Shown: positions 21,597 through 34,166, counted from the stretch's first letter. The stretch: DNA of 64,000 nt from Cytospora piceicola (GCA_023375675.1 JALQBC010000056.1:62001-126000), one strand, 5' to 3'. Made by a program: numbers and translations. The notes: generated from the sequence alone by a model not told the origin.

Positions 21597-23100
21597 TTAA
21601 TAACTTCCCGGCTGGAGAATATCCATATCCTCCTCCTCGCTTCCTTGGCTCTCCAGACCCATCATCAAGAACTCATGTTCCAGGGCTTCGTCGGCATCAA
21701 TCCGCCTACTCGGGTCGAGCTCCATACACCTTGCCAAGAAGTCCAGGGCCATCAACTCGTCTTCGGAGAAGGGTCGCTCCTTCTCGTCTCGCACGGTGCT
21801 CCACATGATGATCTTGCCCAGGTCAAAGCCACTCGCGCCCACGGTGGGGATGCTGGTGTCAAACATGCAGCCGTGTAGCTGACCTGCCTGGCGCATACGC
21901 TTGTAGCCAAAGATGGTGGCTATCTCGATCATGGCATCAACGTCGTCGGCCGAGTTGAAGAAAGGGAAGCGTCGGGACAATATGGTCAGCAAAATCACGC
22001 CGGCGGACCAGATGTCGATCTTGGTGGTCTGTTCTGTGCACTTGAACAGCACCTCAGGGGCACGGAATCCACGTGTGCCGGCGCGGTTGGCTCGACGAGA
22101 CGGCCGAGTATCGTTCTTGGGATAGCCGTGGTGAGGGCCTCCGTTGGCGACGACAGCGTTCCTTAGACGTTGGCGACGAGTGGCGTGATCCTCATGGCAG
22201 TAGCATGGTTTTGTCTCCTCACCCTCGCGCTCTGCCAGACCAAAATCTACCAGCACCCCGTGTTGTGTAGAGGGGTCGTAAAGGAAATTCGTGGGCTTGA
22301 TGTCCCGATGTATGATGTGGTGGGAATGAACCGCCGAGAGGGCAGTGAAGAGGGAGCGGAGGTAAACGGCCATATCGGGGACTGTCATATTGCGGAAGTA
22401 GTCGCGGAAGTCATGGTGGGGGAAGTAGGGGAGAATGGCGATAACTTGGTCGGTAGAGCGGAAGGCGGTGATCAGGGGACAGACGGCAGGGCAGTCTCGG
22501 AGGTCGTGAAGGAGCTCGAGTTCGTTGAGAATGCGGGTGGGCGAGGATGTGACGTATATCTTCTTGATCGCAACGTACTTGGTTCTTCTTGGAGGTTGTC
22601 TTTGAGAGGGTTGGGAACTCTGATCGACAGTGGCGGAGGAAGAGCTGCGGCTGACATGGCGTTTCAGAGGTGGTGGTGTCCATTTCTCGTTCTCCTTGTC
22701 GAGATCCCACCTGTTATCGTATTGATCGTACTGCAGGTCTGCTGCTTTGTAGACGGTAGAGAATGTACCTGGAGGAAGAGTGTCAGGTGAAGTTGCCGTG
22801 AGAGAGACGTGGACACATACCCTCGCCAATCCTCTTAATGAGGCGGTACTTCTGCTTGAAATTGGGAAAAGCATTCTGCAGCTTTCTCATATCGTCATCC
22901 ATATCGTCATCGCCGTCAGACTCTTCTTCTTCATGATCCTCGAGTCCTGGTTCTTGTTCCTCTTCTTGGTCTTCTTGGTCTGCATCTTCTTCCTCCTCTT
23001 CAGCCAAGACATCGGTGTTCATCTGGGTATCCTCCGTGGAGGGGGCATCTTCGTGGATCTGGAATTCCTCTGGCCGCCGGCGACGTACTGTAGTGGACAT
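21597..23100 (-). CDS. cdc7: Cdc7 (Hsk1)-like protein kinase, catalytic subunit of DDK
   Basis: Ser/Thr kinase that with Dbf4 phosphorylates the Mcm2-7 helicase to fire replication origins. Exons 23100-22821 and 22768-21597 (GT-AG intron of 52 bases) encode 483 aa. The N-terminus is very acidic (runs of Glu/Asp at about 28-70). The kinase domain follows: IGEGTFSTVYKA glycine loop formed across the splice, VAIKKIY with the ATP lysine, HRDIKPTNFLYD catalytic loop, DFGLAE, and GTRGFRAPEVLF as the activation/P+1 segment. A kinase insert between loop and Lys (about 45 residues) and another before GTRGFRAPE are typical of Cdc7. It is divergent from the condensin gene, sharing a promoter region. Confidence 0.95.
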
Positions 23101-23924
23101 GATGGGCCAGGATCGGGGGAGGCCGGATTAGGAGGTCGAGGTGGAGAGGAGGGGGGTCGGACTTCCTAGATTATTGCAAACACAACGCGAAACGGGCGAG
23201 TCTGAAAGGGATACCCGTATTTACTCGTCCACGCGCATGAATGTGGTTTGGTGGCTCAGTAAACAAGGGCTAGAGAACTAAATGATCGACTGATTGGAAG
23301 AAGAGTGAAAAGCCAATTGGCAAACAAGAATTAGAACAAAATTGGTGGTAGTTGGTGATGGTGGTTTACTGTTTGGTGGTATTTATTGTTGCAGGCGCAT
23401 TATTACTTGCGGAACCATCCAATATGCTCCGACGCGGGTCAGAATTTGGCGGGGCAAGTGCGACTGACATGACTGCAGCAGGCGCGTCGGGTAGAATCCA
23501 CTTGCAGCTGAATCCAAACAAAAACAAATGCTGTCAATCCGTTGCCGGGTGTGAACCCCACCCAACCCGCGGACTGATGCTGATCCTCGCCTGTTTACAG
23601 CCAAGCCCAAGTCATCAATCAACAACAACTCCAACTTCCCGTCCTTTTTCGCATGTGTGTATTTTCAACAACATCATCACCACCTTCGTCGCCAATCTCT
23701 ACACGCCCACCACCACTCGATCGGTGAGGTTTGACCACCACACCGCACGTACGAGCTGCGGTCCCGTCACTTGTGTCTATCTACAGCTTTGCGACAGCTG
23801 GTAGCCTCTTTGTTGTTATTATTTCCTTTGCCGTCTACCGCGATACCCCCACCACCGACCACCGATTCGCAACCCTCGACCACCTGCGACTGTTCTGGTT
23901 GCAGTCGACAAGACATCAGCCAAG
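23101..23924. promoter_or_regulatory. Shared divergent promoter of CDC7 and CND1
   Basis: 824 bases between the start codons of two divergent cell-cycle genes. The plus side has a long CA/CT-rich leader (about 23590-23920) with CCACCACC words. No TATA box is obvious on either side, as is usual for housekeeping promoters. I could not pick out an MCB/SCB-type element with confidence. Confidence 0.55.
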
Positions 23925-26900
23925 ATGGACAACATCAACTTCGACATCAACGAGGCTCTCAAGCTTTACATGAGCGACCCTGCCACAATCCCCACCACAG
24001 AGGCAGATAGCGGCCTATTCGACTGCGAGAACGACCCAGAAGCCTTGACCAACGGTGTCATAAACCCAGTCCTGAATCCGATCATCGACGCCGTCGCCGA
24101 GAATCCAGATGCTATAACACGCAGCGCGCATTTCGACTCGCTACAGTTTTTGCTAAAGTGTGCCCCCATTTCCCTTTCTACTTTTCTTCCCACTTCCCTT
24201 TCCCCTTCCCAGTCCACTACACAGTCCCTGTACTCCAAGAAGAAACAAGACTCTGTAGTGGTAGATACATCATTCTGTACGTTGCCAACTCCGGAGCCAT
24301 CTCCGGAGCCAACTCCTTCACCGGAGAACCGGAAAGCAATAACATTCGCCATTCAATGTCCTGTTTCTAAGCTTTTTCAACAATCCAGATACACGCCCTT
24401 CCTCCCGACACACGCCCTCTCGAAATTGTTCGATCTCATCACATCTGGCTTGTCCACCGAAGCCGACATCGTCCACAACGACCTAGAATCCGACGAGCAG
24501 AGCCTTATATCGCACCACAAACAACTCCTCGAGGTCTACGGCTTTTTGCTGCAATGGACCATTTCATGTGTCGAGACAAAGGCCGCCGAAAAGTCCTCTG
24601 CCGCTCCTATATCCCGAGGAAGGAAGCCCAAGGGAAAGAAGGCTGCTGCGGCAGACAAGGATGCCAACTGGGACAGCGCTGCCCAGCTACAGATTGCCCT
24701 TGATACCATGTGCAAGGTCCTTCGATTGAAGCTGGGCAAGATCTTCCTTACCACCTCCGAGCGCGATACTTTCATTGGTCTGTTGACACGCCCCGTCTAC
24801 CTCATACTTGAGAGCGAACAACGCGTCAAGAACACCACCATTCGCATGCATGCATTCAAGGTCTTATGCATTGCCGTCAAGCACCATGGTCACGGTTACG
24901 GTAGGCACCCTGAGGGTATGAGCTATGGGATGGAGTACCCAGCTAACCCCTTGCAGCCGCGCAGATTTCCATCGTCCAGAACCTTACCTACTTCGAGCAT
25001 CTGTCCGAACCCATGGCTGAGTTCCTACACATCCTGGCGGAGCAATATGACTACCCACAACTTGGCGAAGAGATACTGCGAGAACTCAGTAACAAGGAGT
25101 TCAACAGTAACGACACCAGAGGGCCCAAGTCTGTCTCTACCTTCATGATTAAGCTGTCCGAATTGGCACCGAGGCTGGTAATCAAGCAGATGACAATGTT
25201 GGCCAAGCAGCTCGACAGTGAGGTACGAAACGCCCCCGCGCGGTATCTATGGTTTGCGGCACGACTAACATGTTTCTAGTCCTACACGCTGCGTTGCGCA
25301 CTAGTTGAGGTTTGCGGAAATATGCTCGTCTACCTGAGCAAGCAGGAAGAGAGGGGCGAAAACTACAAGTCGCAGCTGAACGCGTTCTTTGACGTCCTGG
25401 AAGAGCGCTTTCTCGACATCAACCCCTACTGCAGATGCAGGACCATTCAGGTCTACGTCAAGCTTTGCGACCTTCAGCAGAAGTTCCCCAAGCGAAGGCA
25501 AAAGGCTGCGGAGCTGGCCTGTCGAAGTCTCGAGGATAAGAGCAGCAACGTCCGAAGGAATGCAATCAAACTGCTTGGCTGTCTTATCAAGACTCACCCA
25601 TTCACTGTCATGCATGGTGCTCAGCTAGCCCGGAAAGATTGGCAGGAGCGTCTTGACAAGGTTGACCAGGAACTTGACGCCCTGAAGCCCCCAGCAGGGG
25701 CGCCTGACATGGATAGCCAGGGCCGTGCCGACATTACCGTAGATGAGCAGTTGTTGGATGAAGCGACGCAGGTCGAGTCGCCTCAGAAAAAGCACCCGAA
25801 CGATATGACAGAAGAGGAGAAGGCTGAGGTTGTCCGGAAAGCCCAGGAAGAGGCTGTCACGTCCGAAGCCATCGAAAAGCTCACACTGACCAGGAGGTAC
25901 TACACGGAGGCCCTGAGGTTCATCGACGTCCTGCATGACGCGACCGGTACCGTTTGCCAGCTCCTTGGATCCAAGAACAAGAGCGAGGTCATCGAGGCCA
26001 TGGATTACTTCGAAGTTGGTGATGCCTACAACATCGAGCAGAACAAGCTCGGAATCCGCCGAATGCTGCGCCTGATCTGGACCAAGGGTAATAGCGACGA
26101 GGGCAAGGGTGTCCAAACACATCTGATCGAGTGCTACAAGCGGCTGTTCTTCGAGGCCCCAGACTCATTCAGTCCGAACGACGCGGCCAACTATATTGCA
26201 CGAAACATGATCAGTTTGACTTTTGGAGCTACACCCGCAGAGCTGACCTCCCTGGAACAGCTTCTCAGCACCATGATGAAGCAGGGCATGATCCTGGATA
26301 TTGTCATTGCCAAGCTTTGGCAGGTATATGGCGTGCAGAGGAAGGAGATCTCCAGGACCCAGCGACGGGGTGCCATCATCGTTCTCGGCATGCTAGCCAC
26401 CGCCAGTCCAGAGATTGTAGTGAGTGACATGGAGACTATGCTTCGCACGGGTCTCGGTTCTCATGGTCGTAACGACCTGCAACTCGCAAAGTACACATGC
26501 ATCGCTCTGCGCCGGTTGAACCCGACTGGTCGACAGGAATCTGGCGTAAAGTTCTCTCGGTTGCCGAATGAACATGCTGTATTACAGAGGCTCGCTGCCA
26601 TCACGGATGTTCCTTTCGAGACTGAGGAGTGGTATGGCGTTGCTGAACAAGCCATCAATGCCATCTACTCCATTTCCAAGCACCCGGATGTTCTCTGTTC
26701 CGAGATCATCCGGCACCAAACTAAGGCTGTTTTTGGAGGTCGTCGAGGTCGTTCCAACTCCGATGAGCGTCCCGGCTCGAGGGACTCACAGCAGGACCCT
26801 CGGAATTTACAGTCGCCAAAAGATGAGGGGTTGAGCCCCGAGCCTCAAGAAGGAGGTATGGATGCCACCATCATGCCGCCAACACAACAAGCCCCGCAAC

Positions 26901-28092
26901 CAACGCAATCCGAAAAGCCCAAGGTCAAGCGCGACGACGCCATTGCACTCTCACAACTGTTGTTCATCGTCGGCCATGTCGCCATCAAGCAAATTGTACA
27001 CCTTGAACTGTGCGAGCTGGACTTCAAGCGCCGGAAGCAGGAGAAGGAGAAGGCTGTCGCCGCCGAAAAGGCCGCTCAAGCAGAGTCTCGCCGTACCAGC
27101 AGGAACAACCGAGCATCCACGGTCGGTACTTTGGGGGGCAAGGATAAGGATGAACCGGAAGACGAGCTCGACCTCATCGGCGGCACGACGGAAGACGACT
27201 TCACGGAAGCCATGCAGCACATCCGTGAGCGAGAGCTACTTTATGGTCCCGATTCCTTGCTGGGATTGTATGGCCCGCTGGTCAGCGAGATCTGTGCCAA
27301 TAACACCAAGTACAAGGACAAAGGACTACAGGCTGCTGCGACGCTGTGCCTGGCCAAGCTGATGTGCGTCAGCGCCGAGTACTGCGAGGAGAACCTGCCA
27401 CTCCTCATCACGATCATGGAACGCAGTCCTGATGCTACGGTTCGTTCCAACGCGGTCATTGCCCTGGGAGACATGGCCGTTTGCTTCAATCACCTCATCG
27501 ATGAAAACACGGACTTCCTGTACCGCCGACTCGCCGACTCCGACGCTTCCGTTAAGCGCACTTGTCTGATGACTTTGACCTTCCTCATCCTGGCTGGACA
27601 GGTCAAGGTCAAGGGTCAGCTGGGCGAGATGGCCAAGTGTCTTGAAGATGGCGACAAGGCGATTGCGGATATGGCGAGGATGTTCTTCACTGAATTGTCT
27701 ACCAAGGACAACGCGGTGTATAACCACTTTGTGGACATGTTTAGCTTGCTGTCTGCCGAGAAGGCCTTGGTGGAGGAATCATTCAGGAGAATTGTCAAGT
27801 TCTTGCTCGGCTTCGTGGAGAAGGTATGTTGCTCCTTTCCCTTCGCTTGCTTCTATTGAGGAACGTTTTCGTACGTTTGATTTGCCTGTGAATACCTCGC
27901 TTACTTTTCTCACTGTATCAGGACAAACACGCCAAACAACTCGCCGACAAGCTCGCCGCGCGCCTACCGCGCTGTGAGACTGAGAGGCAATGGAACGACG
28001 TTGCATTCGCGCTGGGGCTGTTGCAGCACAAGAACGAGGACATCACGAAGTTGGTTGGTGAGGGCTTCAAGGTTGTGCAGGCGTCGGCTTAG
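23925..28092 (+). CDS. cnd1: Condensin complex subunit 1 (Cnd1/Ycs4, CAP-D2)
   Basis: HEAT-repeat regulatory subunit of condensin, which compacts and resolves mitotic chromosomes in the nucleus. Exons 23925-24157, 24389-24900, 24957-25222, 25280-27823 and 27922-28092 give 1241 aa, the usual length for the family. The N-terminus (residues 1-78, with NPEAL-type acidic stretch ENDPEALTNGVINPVLNPII) and the HEAT block YCRCRTIQVYVKLCDLQQKF are characteristic, as is the C-terminal cnd1 domain around ATVRSNAVIALGDMAVCFNH and YRRLADSDASVKRTCLMTL. Intron 1 is 231 bases, a multiple of three without an in-frame stop, so retention would add 77 residues in the first HEAT region. The call is firm. Confidence 0.95.
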
Positions 28093-28660
28093 AAGGCTGA
28101 ATTGCCTACACGGTAATGTCGATTGCCAAGTGTGGGACAATGTTAGTATTGACTTGATGGTTGATACTGCTGTACGATTGGCTTGGGATACTGGAGTTGG
28201 GGATTGGTCTACAGGTTGGCTTCGGCCGGGTTGGTTTCAGGCTGGTTTGAATGATACACCTTATCGTTTTCCATGAGGCAGCGTACTCTAAATGTTCGTT
28301 TATCCTTTGTGATGTGGTTCCCACCGGTTGGTTGGCGAAATGCTTCCTGGTCAAAACCAGCCTTCCAATTTACTTGATCGTATGTGATGGTAGCTGACTA
28401 CTCGTGGACTTGGTGGCGCTTGGGGTTTTCTTTCTTGGGAAACTTTATTCTTCATTCTTCAGCCTACGACGTACCCCGATATCGTACCGTGGCGACCTTT
28501 CGCCTAGGCCATCGTCATCCATTGTATCTCGTCTCTAGGCTCACTGCATGGGACGCGTCGACCATCCGAAGCTATGCTCCCCCAGCACACGAGACACGCC
28601 GCCTTTCCTGAAGTCGACCGCAGTCCAACATGCCGCCTTCATCCCACCATGGTGTCTCGT
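28093..28660. other. Convergent 3' spacer
   Basis: 568 bases between the stop codons of the condensin and NDUFA13 genes. Holds both 3' ends; no gene seen. Confidence 0.6.
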
Positions 28661-29778
28661 CTACTTTGTCTTCTCCGGCGTGATAGAAAACGTGGGCTTC
28701 ACAAAGCGGTCGCTGTTGTACACCTTGAAGTTTTCCCCGCCCATCAACTCGCGCTCGCGGGCCTGGTCGGCCAGGTACCGGCGCACCTGGTCGCGGTCCT
28801 CCTCGGCCTGCAGGGCGGGGATGAGGTGGATGCGGGACCACATCTTCTCGCGGGCGAGTTCACTATTTATAGCGGAGCAGTATTAGTGGGATTTTTCGGT
28901 CTGGAGGGGGGATGGGGTGGTTCAACGGTGTAAGTAGGTGTTTGGTGTAGGGAAAGGAAGAAGAGGAAAGCAAGGTAGTAGGGCTGTACCGTTGCTCTCG
29001 TGCTCCCTTGCCGAATGAGTACCATCCATAGATCATGACGGCGCCGCTGATGGCAAGGAGGGTTGCAGGCTTGAAGCCTCGGGCTGGGAGGTTTCGCTAG
29101 GATGGGAGTGTAGGAGTCAGTATTCTTGTCATCATAAGCTTGCTCACCAAAATGTGAGGGGATATTATTTGCGTGTATCCATCTTCCCTTCGCGACACCG
29201 CGGGGATGGCTGTTTGACACGGAGATGGACCAGGGGATGAACATATGGGGTGTCGTTTTCGTTGGTCCTCGTGGTTTCCGCAGCCATAGTTCGGCACATG
29301 AAAGCCAGGTAGGTAGGTCCCTTCGGCCATCCGTTTGTTCGTTCAGGCCCGCTGCTTCTTTCGGTATTGTAGATCCCTGCCTCCTCTTCCTGCGGCCGCA
29401 TATCCAGCGGTGCAACCCCTCTGTTTGCCCGACTGAGGAAATCGCCGGTGGCTACCAAACATTCCTCCGCCACTGGATGTTGTAGACCAGGCCCGGGCCC
29501 TACTTCTCCAATGGTATTGTGTCCGCTGTCGTGATTCACTTTCACGTTCTCGCGTCCCACTCGCAGTCGTAGTCATTATCGGTCGTGGTGGTAGTCGCCG
29601 TCGAGTCAGTCGGTCCCGTCCGCACTTGCAACTCCACCTCCTCCTGCCGCAGCCATTACATCCATCTATCCCTCCATGCACCCACGACCCGAAAGCCAAC
29701 GAAGTAAAGCAGCACACAAGAGCTTACCTTGTACTGGACGGGGTCATACCCGCCCACGGGGGGCATATCCTGAGGCAT
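28661..29778 (-). CDS. NADH:ubiquinone oxidoreductase subunit NDUFA13/GRIM-19 (B16.6)
   Basis: Accessory subunit of mitochondrial complex I in the inner membrane. Exons 29778-29728, 29096-28990 and 28862-28661 encode 119 aa. The N-terminus MPQDMPPVGGYDPVQYK and the next exon's RNLPARGFKPATLL are the hallmark of the family. One membrane segment (LLAISGAVMIYGWYSFGKG) follows, and then a charged helix (LAREKMWSRIHLIPALQAEE) and the conserved GGENFKVYNSDRFVKPTF close to the C-terminus. There is no cleavable presequence, as expected for this subunit. Intron 1 is 631 bases, far longer than others in the window; no open frame in it looks real. Confidence 0.93.
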
Positions 29779-30560
29779 GATGGAAGAGTGTTATTTGCTG
29801 GTGTAGTTCGATGTCGGCTTGACCGACCCTTCTTTTGTTCGGTTGGCTGAACCTGAATCTATGTCAAGGTGCGTGCGCCAGCGAGGAATCGTGTATTGTA
29901 CTTGTCGGATTGAAGACGACTGGAGGTAGAAATCGGGGGTTGGGAGGGTTTGGAGAGGTGATGTTGCTGCCATGTGATGCGGCTCTGTTGCTTGGCTTCG
30001 GGTGAGCTTGGTTTGGCTGCCGGGTTGGGGCAGGTGATTACGTAAGGCCTCTCGGTTTATAGATGCACGGCTGGCGTGATTCGATAACAGTCACTGATAC
30101 GTGACATTGATGCATGTGTTCTTGATATCAGCAACACCATGACCGTGTTTTCCCCAGGAAGTCTTGTGGATAACGGAGATGCTTCGTGTTGAACCGTTGA
30201 CAAGTACGGTACCGTACTACGCGGGAGGCTGGCTCGTGTGATTCTCACAGGTCACCGCAACTGACTCAAGCTTTACCCATGGCCACGACGATAGCTACAA
30301 GCACACGATATAATACCCAAAGTCACTCACTTCACCTCGATTCAATTCAGTTCAGCTCAAACAATCAAGTATCGCTAGACCCCTCCTCTCTCTCTTCCAG
30401 CCTCCATGCAAATATACACACTTCTGCCCACTCAAAGAGCCAACCAACGATGACCCCATACATCTTACCCAGACCTCAGCAACGGGCTCGACGGGATCAT
30501 CCTCTCGGCAGCTAGCATCGCGTTCGCAGCTTCTGTGTTCAGGGGTGAGACCCAGGGAAC
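29779..30560. other. NDUFA13 promoter and FCP1 3' flank
   Basis: 782 bases between two minus-strand genes. Contains CT/GA-rich stretches but no recognised gene. Polypyrimidine and CA-rich patches near 30340-30470 lie on the FCP1 side. Confidence 0.55.
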
Positions 30561-33050
30561 CTAGCCCTTCTCGTCGAGGGCCTCCTGCTCTTCCCTGTTC
30601 AGCGCCGCCATCAGCTCGTTCTCCAGCTCGTCCTCGAGATCGGCTTCCAGGCCATCATCTGCACCCTCCGTCGCCCCTGCCTCGGGCTTCAACAGGTCAA
30701 CCTCTTCATCTCCATCATCACCCCCACTGCCGTTTACCTGTCCCTGTTGTTGTTTTTCTTCTTCCTTGGCAGCCGGCTCAGGCTTGGGATTTTTAGTATC
30801 AACCGTAAATGCCGACCTCAAACTGCTCCCTCCCCTCATTCGTGATATTCGTAGTTTCTTGGACAGTGCCGACCCCGTACTCGATGACTCCTGCTCGGAC
30901 TCGGAATCCGTGTCCCCATGTTTCCGTTTCGACGTGGACGTGCCATTGACGACTTTGCCCCTGCCCCTACTCGAAGTGGAACCCCTTTCACTGCCCGTGT
31001 CTGATTTGACGCTCCCATCGGTCTCAAAACCAGGGTCTGTTTTGTTGTCACCCCCATCGTCCTCCTCGCTATCGTCGGCAAGGAACTCGTCAAGTTCCTC
31101 GTCCGCACCGTTGAAATCAAAGCCCTTAAGCTCATCAATTGGACTCCGTGGGTCGCTTTCATCTTCTTCAGCGGCGCTGTCGATCTCCTCCTCTTCCTCC
31201 TCCTCCACGGGTGCACCATTCTGGGTTGCGGCATTGGCCGCATCCGGGACGGGGTCCGCCCCTTGTCCAGGCATTACCAACGGCGCCAGACCGCTCTGAT
31301 CAGCAGGATGCAGATGCACAAGGTATGGCGTCTCGTCCAGCTCCTCCCATTGTGATATTGAATCCTGCAGCCAGTTCTGGTTTACAATCTTGATGCTAGG
31401 TATTTTGGCCGCTGTTCGTACCTTGGCCGTCCGGGGCCGGTTCATGCTAACCACAAGATGTGTGATGCCCGAGTGTATTCTTGTCTGCAGGTCCGCCCCG
31501 TAGCTCAAGACTTGCATTCCTATCTCGGATCGCAACGGGTCAACCTCCTGGGGAACGAGACCCGACAGAACGATGCGGGTACCACGTAGAACTTCGGACT
31601 TGAGATCGTCCAGTATCTCGCCTACGTCAGGAATGGAGCGGGTATCGGTGTAGGAGCTGTGGGCCTCGTAATATTTATGGTGCAGGACGGTGAGGTGGTG
31701 CTCGAGGTATTTGAGCTCGTTGTCGTCGTCAAAGAGCACCTGGTGGCGCTGAATGGGTGGCGGCGGCGTGGCTCGTTCGCTTTCGGGAGTCTCGTCCTCC
31801 GCATCGTCCATCTCAGCGTCCTTGTCTTCCTTGTCGAGCTTCTCCTGCATGTGGAGTAGTGGTCGGTCAGTTAGCTGCTTCTCCAAGGCTCGCTCCTGCT
31901 CCTCGGTCTGCATTTTGAGCAAGGCTGCGTCGTCGCCGCTACTCATGCCCGCAAGTCCCTCCAGTGCTGACATCTTTGCTGCATCGGCGGCACCGTTTTG
32001 CTTGGGTGTACCATTCTGCACGGGTTTCTCGGTAGGCAAGATGTCCTCGCGCTTGGGGAGGAAACTGGAATTGATGTCACCAACGCCTTTGAAGAAATCG
32101 TAGGGGACGACCTTGATCAGGTTCGGTCGATTGTTAGGCCACACGTCGGCACGGTCGTCGATGATAACCACCATGTTGGTGGAAACAGGAAATAATCGCT
32201 GTAGGCTTTTGGCTGTCATGTTGCCGTTCTCGTCGCGACTGATGACGCGATCGCCAAATAGCTTCTTGTCCGGGTCAACAATCTTTGCAATGTTGGCAGC
32301 GTACGCCCTCGTTCCCATGGTGTAGACGTGTAGCTCGTAGAGTTGTGAGATCTTTTCAAGGAACTGGCGCAAACCAGGACGCATCTTGATGTAGTAGGAG
32401 CAGCCACTGGCCATGCCGCGCGGGCCATCGTCGGCCAGCTGGAAGCTCTGGACATCCTTGACAGCTTCGTAATTGGGATTGGTCGGGTCACGCTGCCACT
32501 CACCAACAGTAGGATCTATGCATGCGTGGATAACGGTCTGGTCCAGATCGACAACCAGGCTCAGCTTGCGTTGTTTAAGCAGGCGTTCCTGCTGTAGAAA
32601 TTCGGTCTTGGCGGCGCGTTCACGGCTGACAGTCAAGTTGGCCTGATCGTGTGTCATGCGGACAGGAGCGCGGTCGGCGTCGATACGATTGGTAGACCAG
32701 TCGACTTCGTCGGTGAGCTTACCACAATAAGCACATTGGCCCTGGAACTGGACCTCGTGTTTGCAGGGCTCCTCAATAACGGCGCAGGGGCGGTCGCCTT
32801 TTATGACGTCGCCAACCTTGATCCTCCATGCTTTCAACTTGCCGTCGACAGGACTGGGCCATGAAGCGTAGCCGGTGTGCTCTTCCAGGCGTGTCTCGTC
32901 TGCAGCCGCGTCGCCGACATCCCTCATGTATTTGTATGAAAAGTCCACCGCAGTGGTGCCTTTTCTTAGTTCGTCGCCAGGCTTATAGAGGAGTCGTTTG
33001 ATGGTTATGGGATACCGTAATTGGGCACCCAGTGGGAAAGTATCGCCCAT
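30561..33050 (-). CDS. fcp1: RNA polymerase II CTD phosphatase FCP1
   Basis: Single-exon gene for an 829 aa nuclear phosphatase that removes phosphate from Ser2/Ser5 of the Pol II C-terminal repeats and recycles the polymerase. In order: a lipoyl/biotinyl-like N-terminal segment (WPSPVDGKLKAWRIKVGDVI), a Cys pair CAYCG, the FCP homology domain with catalytic DXDXT motif at 168-172 (LVVDLDQT) and a VVIIDDRADVW loop. A BRCT domain follows (GTRIVLSGLVPQE through NQNWLQDSI). The last 250 residues are highly acidic and Ser-rich, fitting the TFIIF-binding tail. The frame is open to 33200, but ATG 33050 starts at the conserved MGDTF. Confidence is high. Confidence 0.95.
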   Translation of the reverse strand: MGDTFPLGAQLRYPITIKRLLYKPGDELRKGTTAVDFSYKYMRDVGDAAADETRLEEHTGYASWPSPVDGKLKAWRIKVGDVIKGDRPCAVIEEPCKHEVQFQGQCAYCGKLTDEVDWSTNRIDADRAPVRMTHDQANLTVSRERAAKTEFLQQERLLKQRKLSLVVDLDQTVIHACIDPTVGEWQRDPTNPNYEAVKDVQSFQLADDGPRGMASGCSYYIKMRPGLRQFLEKISQLYELHVYTMGTRAYAANIAKIVDPDKKLFGDRVISRDENGNMTAKSLQRLFPVSTNMVVIIDDRADVWPNNRPNLIKVVPYDFFKGVGDINSSFLPKREDILPTEKPVQNGTPKQNGAADAAKMSALEGLAGMSSGDDAALLKMQTEEQERALEKQLTDRPLLHMQEKLDKEDKDAEMDDAEDETPESERATPPPPIQRHQVLFDDDNELKYLEHHLTVLHHKYYEAHSSYTDTRSIPDVGEILDDLKSEVLRGTRIVLSGLVPQEVDPLRSEIGMQVLSYGADLQTRIHSGITHLVVSMNRPRTAKVRTAAKIPSIKIVNQNWLQDSISQWEELDETPYLVHLHPADQSGLAPLVMPGQGADPVPDAANAATQNGAPVEEEEEEEIDSAAEEDESDPRSPIDELKGFDFNGADEELDEFLADDSEEDDGGDNKTDPGFETDGSVKSDTGSERGSTSSRGRGKVVNGTSTSKRKHGDTDSESEQESSSTGSALSKKLRISRMRGGSSLRSAFTVDTKNPKPEPAAKEEEKQQQGQVNGSGGDDGDEEVDLLKPEAGATEGADDGLEADLEDELENELMAALNREEQEALDEKG

Positions 33051-33897
33051 AGTGGGAGATAGAGGTGGAGGGTCGATGTGGATTTCGGAGGATCTGGGAG
33101 AATCAGACGGTGTCAGTATTGTACATGATGATCGACCATGGGCCCAATGGGTGGGGTGTTGAGGATGGTGATGAATGCAGTCGAGAGTATCGCAAACCAA
33201 CAGGACGGAACTCTGTGGGCGTTGAGGAGTAACTCACGATGCGTGCTGTACTTTGTGCGCACGTATCTACAGATACAGTAACTTGGATGGGTTCAGGTCG
33301 TGTTTATTCGGTCGCAAAGTCGAAATGGCGGCGATTGAGCTTCCCATGGCAATAAGATTGGGGAAGTCTGATGCGCGGATGGATGCGGCTGTAGATGGGG
33401 GTTCGCAATCCAGCCCAAAAGCCAAACGGTATTATTGTTTTCGACCAAATACTACCAACCACGGTATTCGTTTAGTCAAGAACAGAGTCGAGCTGTTGTT
33501 GTTGTTTGTTGTTGTGATGATGACGGGAAAAGAAGCGCACGAGCTTCCTTCCTTCAATTCGGAATCAAATGCGACCAAGAGGATGGAGCGACTACTACTG
33601 TTACTGCTGGTGCTGCTAACAAGAAAGAGCTTGGGCCACACAACCTCCCAGATCGGGTGGGCCGCGGTCCCTGCTTAGCGTCGGCAGCTACAGCTCAACA
33701 GGCCAATGGTATGTCGGAAAGAGTACTGAGTGGGTCCGCTCTATCGAGGTGAACCCAGGTGCCTCAAGGTGAGTTCCGTGAGGTGAAAGGTGAGAGATGA
33801 TAGGTATTTCGGTGATTTGATGAGGATCTCTGGTACCTGAGATTAGTACAATAGAGCAAGAAATCAGTAATCACCTCCCACTTAATCGCAGTAATCA

Positions 33898-34166
33898 CCT
33901 AGGTACCACATACTATTGTACCAAGTAGTGATCAGATAGGTACCTAGGTAGGCAGTAGAGCAGGCTCACTTGTACCTAAGTACTGTACGGATGACCCGTA
34001 TGTATACCTAGGTACATAAGGTGAGAGTGAGATGGCGTGAGATGAGATGGGGTGGTGAGGTGTGAGTAGAGCTTGCTTACCAGTGGAGTGACGGATACGG
34101 CGGATAAGAACGACGTATCAGTGGCGTATGTATGTATGTACCTAGGTAGGTAGGTAGGTAGGTATG
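33898..34166. repeat. Cluster of TACCTAGGTA elements and GGTA microsatellite
   Basis: Palindromic CCTAGG-centred words recur at about 33898, 33942 and 34007. At 34139-34163 they extend into five tandem GGTA units flanked by TATGTATG. Similar clusters recur elsewhere in the window (39263-39345, 47397-47437). Confidence 0.7.

Noticed and set aside
30766..31299. 177-codon plus-strand frame, Ser/Leu-rich
   Set aside because: Antisense shadow of the acidic tail of FCP1.
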